A stretch of 8,494 bases of DNA from Microcaldota archaeon (GTDB lineage: Archaea; Micrarchaeota; Micrarchaeia; Micrarchaeales; CABMGC01): the NCBI GenBank assembly GCA_021791075.1, contig JAJYXH010000031.1, positions 1 through 8,494 on the forward strand. Direction: 5' to 3'. Each line of letters opens with the position of its first letter. Position 1 is the first letter of the stretch. This document shows, piece by piece, positions 4,894 through 8,494 of this stretch. A program made the translations under genes and the position numbers. The notes under the pieces are model-generated. The model was not told the DNA's origin. It saw only the letters and a program-made list of their open reading frames with translations, and made no database searches.

Positions 4894-6723
4894 CTATACG
4901 TTGAGCTGCACCCCGGGCATTATGTGGAGCGACTTTATCTCGTCAAGAAGTATCTTGAAGGCATAGCTTATCTCGACCTCCGCGAAGGAGTTGCTTCCGC
5001 ACAGAGGGCAGATCGCCACTCTCTTGATCCTGTCGTAGTATCCTATGTCCCCGCACTCCTTGCATATGAGCACCGAGGCCTTGTCGGATTGGTCGAGAAG
5101 CCTCTCCTTGAGCAGGAGGCTCGCCCCGTATCCAATGAGTGCATCACGTTCCATCTCTCCGAATCTTAGCGCTCCCTGCCTTGCCTTTCCTTCGGTAGGC
5201 TGGTGCGTCAGTATCTGGACCTTTCCTCTGGCCCTGACCTGGATCTTGTTGCTCACCATGTGGTAGAGCCTGTTGTAGTATACGACTCCAGTGAAGACAT
5301 TGGCCCTGAACGGCCTTCCCGTTATCCCGTCATAGAGCGTCTCCTCGCCGCTCTTGTCGAACCCGTGGTCCTCGAGTATCTTGCCGTACTGCTCGATTCT
5401 CGTGGATCCCTTCTCTGAGAATGCGGTTCCGTTGATTATCTCTCCGTTTACCGCTCCGGCCTTTCCTGCGAGCTCCTCGAGCAGGTGACCGAATGTAAGT
5501 CTTGTAGGTATGCTGTGCGGGTTGAGCAGAAGGTCCGGTACTATTCCGTGTTCCGTGAAAGGCATGTCCTCAGGAGGCACTACCATCGCGATGACTCCCT
5601 TCTGTCCGTGCCTGCTCGCGAACTTGTCCCCCTTCTCTGGAACCCTTAGGCTTCTTATCCTTACCTTGACTATCTTTGTTGCTCCGGTGGACTCGGTAAA
5701 CACAACGCTGTCGACGTCTCCCGTCTCTCCCGGCTTCAGAACCGACGAGTCGTCGCGCATCTTCTCCTCGAGTCCTCCTGAGCCGATGTTCTCCTCGAGG
5801 AATCGCGGCGGCGAGATCTTTCCGATGAGCGCCTCGCCCTCCTCGACATGGAGCTCCGGTTCTATTATTCCGTCGTCCCCGAGCTTTGAGTATACGTGCT
5901 CTCCCATGTAGCCCTCCGCTGTCGGAGGTGGAAGCTTGAACTTGTCCTTCTGTCCGCCGGGGTACCTTCTCTCCTCATCGACATAGGTCTTGTAGAAGAT
6001 GCTCCTTCCCAGTCCCCTGTCAACCGCGGCCCTGTTGACGACTATGGCGTCTGCCATGTTGTATCCATAGTAAGTGGAAAGCGCGACGACGAAGTTCTGT
6101 CCGCTGGGGTGGTGCTTTATGTTCACGCCATCGTATGCCGCCGTAGTGACTATCGGTGACTGCGGGTAGAAGAGCAGGTATGCCCTCGAGTCGAACCTGA
6201 GGTTGAAGTTTGAAGCGTAGAGTCCCTCTGCCTGCTTCGTGAAGTTTGCAAGCATTGCGTGTCGGGCGATGTTGTTGTGCTCCGGGAATGGCGACGTGTT
6301 GACCGTGAATCCGAAGATCGCGGCGACGTCTATCTCCATGTGCGTCGTCTTCTCCGTTATATCCTCGTCGCTGAAAGCGACGAGGCAGTTCTCCTCCTCT
6401 TCCGCGTCGAGGTACTCGAGTATGCCGTTCCTGAGCAGCCAGTTGAAGTCGATCTCCTTCTTCTTGACCTTCTCCGTTAGCTCGGGGGTCAGCTTCGACT
6501 GCATGTTCTCTATAATTATGTAAGGCTTCCTTATCCTGCCCTTGTCAGTGTTTATGCTCACGGCGTTGAGCGACTTTGCGTAGGCGATGTTGACCTCTCC
6601 CGAGATGGCTCCCTTTCTCCTCGCCGCCCTTATCTCGGAGACGTACTGCTCCGGATCCCTGACGTAGCCGAGTATCCTCCCATTGAGGTAGATGTAGCAC
6701 CTGGGCTCTTCGTCTTTTGGCAT
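4894..6723 (-). CDS. rpoB1: DNA-directed RNA polymerase subunit B' (C-terminal part of the second largest subunit)
   Basis: From the ATG at 6721-6723 the product has 609 residues, a normal B' length. It begins with the external-domain strand YIYLNGRILGYV, followed by NTDKGRIRKP. The hybrid-binding/active-site region contains GYNMADAIVVNR (Asp225). The lysines of GDKFASRHGQKG, Lys367 and Lys375, contact substrate and RNA end in homologues. EDMPFTEHGIVPD and a LTHQPTEGKARQGALRFGEM-type anchor region follow. The C-terminal zinc ribbon uses Cys554, Cys557, Cys572 and Cys575. Ala224 replaces the Glu of the near-universal Glu-Asp pair. Upstream in-frame GTG (6730-6732) and ATG (6727-6729) are possible starts, but both lie inside the GTGAT ribosome binding site that fits the chosen ATG. 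The B'' stop is immediately upstream, so translation is probably coupled. Confidence 0.97.
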   Translation of the reverse strand: MPKDEEPRCYIYLNGRILGYVRDPEQYVSEIRAARRKGAISGEVNIAYAKSLNAVSINTDKGRIRKPYIIIENMQSKLTPELTEKVKKKEIDFNWLLRNGILEYLDAEEEENCLVAFSDEDITEKTTHMEIDVAAIFGFTVNTSPFPEHNNIARHAMLANFTKQAEGLYASNFNLRFDSRAYLLFYPQSPIVTTAAYDGVNIKHHPSGQNFVVALSTYYGYNMADAIVVNRAAVDRGLGRSIFYKTYVDEERRYPGGQKDKFKLPPPTAEGYMGEHVYSKLGDDGIIEPELHVEEGEALIGKISPPRFLEENIGSGGLEEKMRDDSSVLKPGETGDVDSVVFTESTGATKIVKVRIRSLRVPEKGDKFASRHGQKGVIAMVVPPEDMPFTEHGIVPDLLLNPHSIPTRLTFGHLLEELAGKAGAVNGEIINGTAFSEKGSTRIEQYGKILEDHGFDKSGEETLYDGITGRPFRANVFTGVVYYNRLYHMVSNKIQVRARGKVQILTHQPTEGKARQGALRFGEMERDALIGYGASLLLKERLLDQSDKASVLICKECGDIGYYDRIKRVAICPLCGSNSFAEVEISYAFKILLDEIKSLHIMPGVQLNV

Positions 6724-6727
6724 AAAC

Positions 6728-6733
6728 ATCACT
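6728..6733 (-). promoter_or_regulatory. Ribosome binding site deciding the rpoB1 start
   Basis: Reading the minus strand, AGTGAT (6728-6733) directly follows the B'' TAG stop and lies 4 nt ahead of the ATG at 6721-6723. The same GTGAT motif precedes rpoB2 by 3 nt and the NUDIX ATG by 5 nt, which supports this site and the downstream ATG over the GTG/ATG codons inside it. Confidence 0.5.
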
Positions 6734-8209
6734 CTATATCTTCTCTATCTTGCGGATCTCGCCGAGCTTCTGCTCGATCTGCGCCTCATCCGCACCCACG
6801 CTGACCTTGGACATTATCGCAAGGTACTTCGTGAGCCCTACCTCCTGTCCCTCGGGCGTCTCCGACGGGCAGATCTTGCCCCACTGGGTCCCGTGGACGT
6901 CCCTCGCCCTGAAGTGAGGGTGCTTCTTTGCAAGAGGCGACTTGACCCTCCTGAGATGAGTGTAAGAGCTTATGAAGTTGGTCCTGTCGAGAACCTGAGA
7001 GACTCCCGTCTGGCCAGCGACCCATGTTCCCGTTCCCATGGCGTATGCGATCTTCTCGGTGAGCGTGTCAGGGTTTATGATTGCCTGTATGCTGAGCTTC
7101 CTTCCCCTCGCGCTCGTCCTCTCTATCTGATACTTTACTTCCTTGACGAAGAATCTGAATGCGTATGCGAAGAGCTCCTCCATCAGCTCTCCGGCGAACT
7201 TGACCCTCTTGTTAGCATAGTGGTCCTTGTCGTCCTGCCTTGCGAGCTTGTTTCCTATGATCGTGGCCTTCCTTGCCATCTGTATGAGGTACTTGCCCTT
7301 CTCTAGCCTGTCCTCGCTTCCTCCCCCTATGTGGGGTAGCAGGTAGTTGTCGAGCTGCATCTCGGCCCTCTTCTCCTGGTACTTTCCTGCCTGGCCAGGA
7401 GCCGCCATCTTTCCGAGCTCAAGGAGCGCGTCCTTCGGGCCGAGGTCCTTGGCGTCGCTCGTCTCTATGTTGAGAAGTATGTCGTTCTTGAACGGAAGAA
7501 GGTCGCTGGCATAGTTGAGTATGTCGCTGACCTGAAGGCCCAGCGCCCTCAGAAGCATTATCATGTCGAGGCTCTTGCTCGTTGTAGGGAAGTCGACGCT
7601 GAACATTCCGCTCTGGTTCCTTGTGACTACACATCTTGCCCTGAAGCCGGGAGTCGTCGAGAAGACCCTGCTCTTTACCTCCCTTCCGTCAGCCTCCTTT
7701 GTAGTTATTATCCTGTTAGGGGCGACATCCTCCAGGCCTATTAGCACACGCTCGACTCCCTTTATTATGAAGTATCCGCCAGGATCGTCAGGGTCCTCGC
7801 CGTTCTCGGTGAGCTGGCTCTTCGCCATAGTCTTCGTGTTACATAAGGAGCTCCTGACCATTATCGGCATCTCGCCGACGAAGACCTCCCCGTACGCTGC
7901 TGTCTTCTCTATTCCCCTTATTATCGGGACTACCTCTATGAATATCGGCGTTGCATAGGTGAGGTTCCTGAGCCTCGCCTCGTTTGGAAGTATGCTTCTC
8001 CTTGATCCGTCCGACTCTATTATAGAGACCTTGTCCAGCCTCACGTTTCCGAGCTTCAGCGCAAAGCCCTCGACGCTCGGCTCTATGAGGTTCTGCCTGC
8101 TTATGACCTTCTGTATGCTGCTGTCGACGAACCGGTTGAAGCTCTCCGTCTGGTGCTGGACTAGTGATGTAGAGTTGAGATATGACTCTAATAGACCATA
8201 TTGGCGCAT
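6734..8209 (-). CDS. rpoB2: DNA-directed RNA polymerase subunit B'' (N-terminal part of the second largest subunit)
   Basis: The 491-residue subunit supplies the protrusion, lobe and fork of the second largest RNAP subunit. It opens with the family's N-terminal pattern (LLESYL, LVQHQTESFNRF). Then come EARLRNLTYATPIFIEV (77-93), VGEMPIMVRSSLC (111-123), GGYFIIKGVERV (144-155) and EDVAPNRI (160-167). The fork region includes RTSARGRKLS, the TGVSQVLDRTNF segment, HLRRV (418-422), and HGTQWGKICPSETPEG (439-454). The protein ends about 37 residues after that motif, as expected for an archaeal B''/B' split. The ATG has GTGAT 3 nt upstream and lies 24 nt after rpoH. The TAG stop abuts rpoB1. Divergence is mild here (Lys150 and Val152 in the usual 'IINGSERV'), in contrast to the A' and B' catalytic elements. 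Confidence 0.98.
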   Translation of the reverse strand: MRQYGLLESYLNSTSLVQHQTESFNRFVDSSIQKVISRQNLIEPSVEGFALKLGNVRLDKVSIIESDGSRRSILPNEARLRNLTYATPIFIEVVPIIRGIEKTAAYGEVFVGEMPIMVRSSLCNTKTMAKSQLTENGEDPDDPGGYFIIKGVERVLIGLEDVAPNRIITTKEADGREVKSRVFSTTPGFRARCVVTRNQSGMFSVDFPTTSKSLDMIMLLRALGLQVSDILNYASDLLPFKNDILLNIETSDAKDLGPKDALLELGKMAAPGQAGKYQEKRAEMQLDNYLLPHIGGGSEDRLEKGKYLIQMARKATIIGNKLARQDDKDHYANKRVKFAGELMEELFAYAFRFFVKEVKYQIERTSARGRKLSIQAIINPDTLTEKIAYAMGTGTWVAGQTGVSQVLDRTNFISSYTHLRRVKSPLAKKHPHFRARDVHGTQWGKICPSETPEGQEVGLTKYLAIMSKVSVGADEAQIEQKLGEIRKIEKI

Positions 8210-8233
8210 ATTATCACAAACAAGGGGGTGGGC

Positions 8234-8464
8234 TTATCCCTCGACAACTACCCTGTAGTAAAGGTAGGAATTTCCGTTATCATTTCTCTGTATCTTTATC
8301 ACGTGTCCAGGCCTGCCGCCCAGCTTCTTGCACTGGGGGTCGCTCTCTAGTATCTTTGGAAGGTTCTCGAGCTGGATGTTCTTCTCCTTAAGGACTTCGT
8401 TGACTTGCTTCAATTTAAGTATCTCGTGAACCGGTACCATCTCGTGATTCGACTTATTTGACAA
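8234..8464 (-). CDS. rpoH: DNA-directed RNA polymerase subunit H
   Basis: Subunit H is the archaeal homologue of the C-terminal domain of eukaryotic Rpb5 and binds the jaw side of RNAP. From the TTG at 8462-8464 the product has 76 residues, a normal length. It shows HEMVPVHEIL (7-16, family HELVPEHxIL), LPKILESDP (35-43), a G-G-R-P-G turn (49-53), and YYRVVVEG at the end. The start is chosen because family members have a few residues before HELVP. The only ATG (Met9) is the family's Leu position, and AGGTGG lies 4 nt ahead of the TTG. A longer frame reaching a TTG at 8491 would encode the ribosome binding site itself and adds hydrophobic residues foreign to the family. It is the first visible gene of the operon; its promoter is beyond the window edge. 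Confidence 0.93.
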   Translation of the reverse strand: MSNKSNHEMVPVHEILKLKQVNEVLKEKNIQLENLPKILESDPQCKKLGGRPGHVIKIQRNDNGNSYLYYRVVVEG

Positions 8465-8468
8465 TGAT

Positions 8469-8474
8469 CCACCT
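8469..8474 (-). promoter_or_regulatory. Ribosome binding site supporting the TTG start of rpoH
   Basis: AGGTGG on the minus strand lies 4 nt upstream of the TTG at 8462-8464. It is one of the better matches to the 16S 3' end in this operon and favours TTG over the ATG at 8438-8440, which has no comparable site. Confidence 0.5.
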
Positions 8475-8494
8475 AAAACGAGCACTAACAAGAG

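Noticed and set aside
6893..7306. Plus-strand open frame of 137 codons
   Set aside because: It is antisense to well-conserved rpoB2 sequence with no recognisable motif; a shadow frame.
8465..8491. Nine-residue longer N-terminus for RpoH starting at a TTG at 8491
   Set aside because: The extension would translate the AGGTGG ribosome binding site and adds residues not found in the family.
1..8494. CRISPR arrays, insertion sequences, inteins
   Set aside because: No regularly spaced repeats, transposase motifs or terminal inverted repeats were seen, and the polymerase subunits have normal or short lengths with unbroken motifs.

Overview
The window is archaeal chromosome. The large genes encode an archaeal/eukaryotic-type RNA polymerase with both large subunits split in the archaeal way (B''/B' and A'/A''). 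There is also an archaeal Sm-like protein gene, a tRNA-Ala without encoded CCA behind an archaeal BRE/TATA promoter, and GGTG/GTGAT-type ribosome binding sites. A split B subunit fits many euryarchaeal groups and some DPANN archaea. The eroded gene order and the unusual catalytic residues lean towards a divergent, DPANN-like lineage, but the sequence alone does not settle this.

Layout, reading down the minus strand from the right edge: rpoH (TTG start), rpoB2 (B''), rpoB1 (B'), rpoA1 (A'), rpoA2 (A''), then after a 51-nt AT-rich gap an LSm/SmAP gene, a NUDIX hydrolase gene and tRNA-Ala(GGC) with its own promoter. The RNAP genes are 1 to 24 nt apart, and several stop codons lie inside or beside the next gene's ribosome binding site, so this looks like one translationally coupled operon. 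The left 375 nt are different: about 40% G+C against roughly 55% in the polymerase genes, on the plus strand, holding the C-terminal part of a SnoaL-like protein with a possible frameshifted 5' part. It ends 3 nt from the 3' end of the tRNA gene.

Together the genes supply the RNAP catalytic core plus the assembly subunit H. The downstream LSm and NUDIX genes suggest, only by context, an RNA-related role. The ribosomal and NusA genes that usually follow rpoA2 in archaea (rpl30e, nusA, rps12, rps7) are absent here, as is the rpl37e gene that often follows LSm.

The most interesting signal is in the polymerase active centre. The universal metal-A loop (NADFDGD), the two B' lysines and the trigger-loop His are intact. 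The A' bridge helix, however, departs strongly from the near-universal GREGLxDTAxRTA pattern. The Glu of the conserved B' Glu-Asp pair is Ala, the trigger loop has Ile for a conserved Thr, and the A'' N-terminus is unusually short. Each change lies in an intact reading frame. They may describe a naturally remodelled RNAP catalytic centre.
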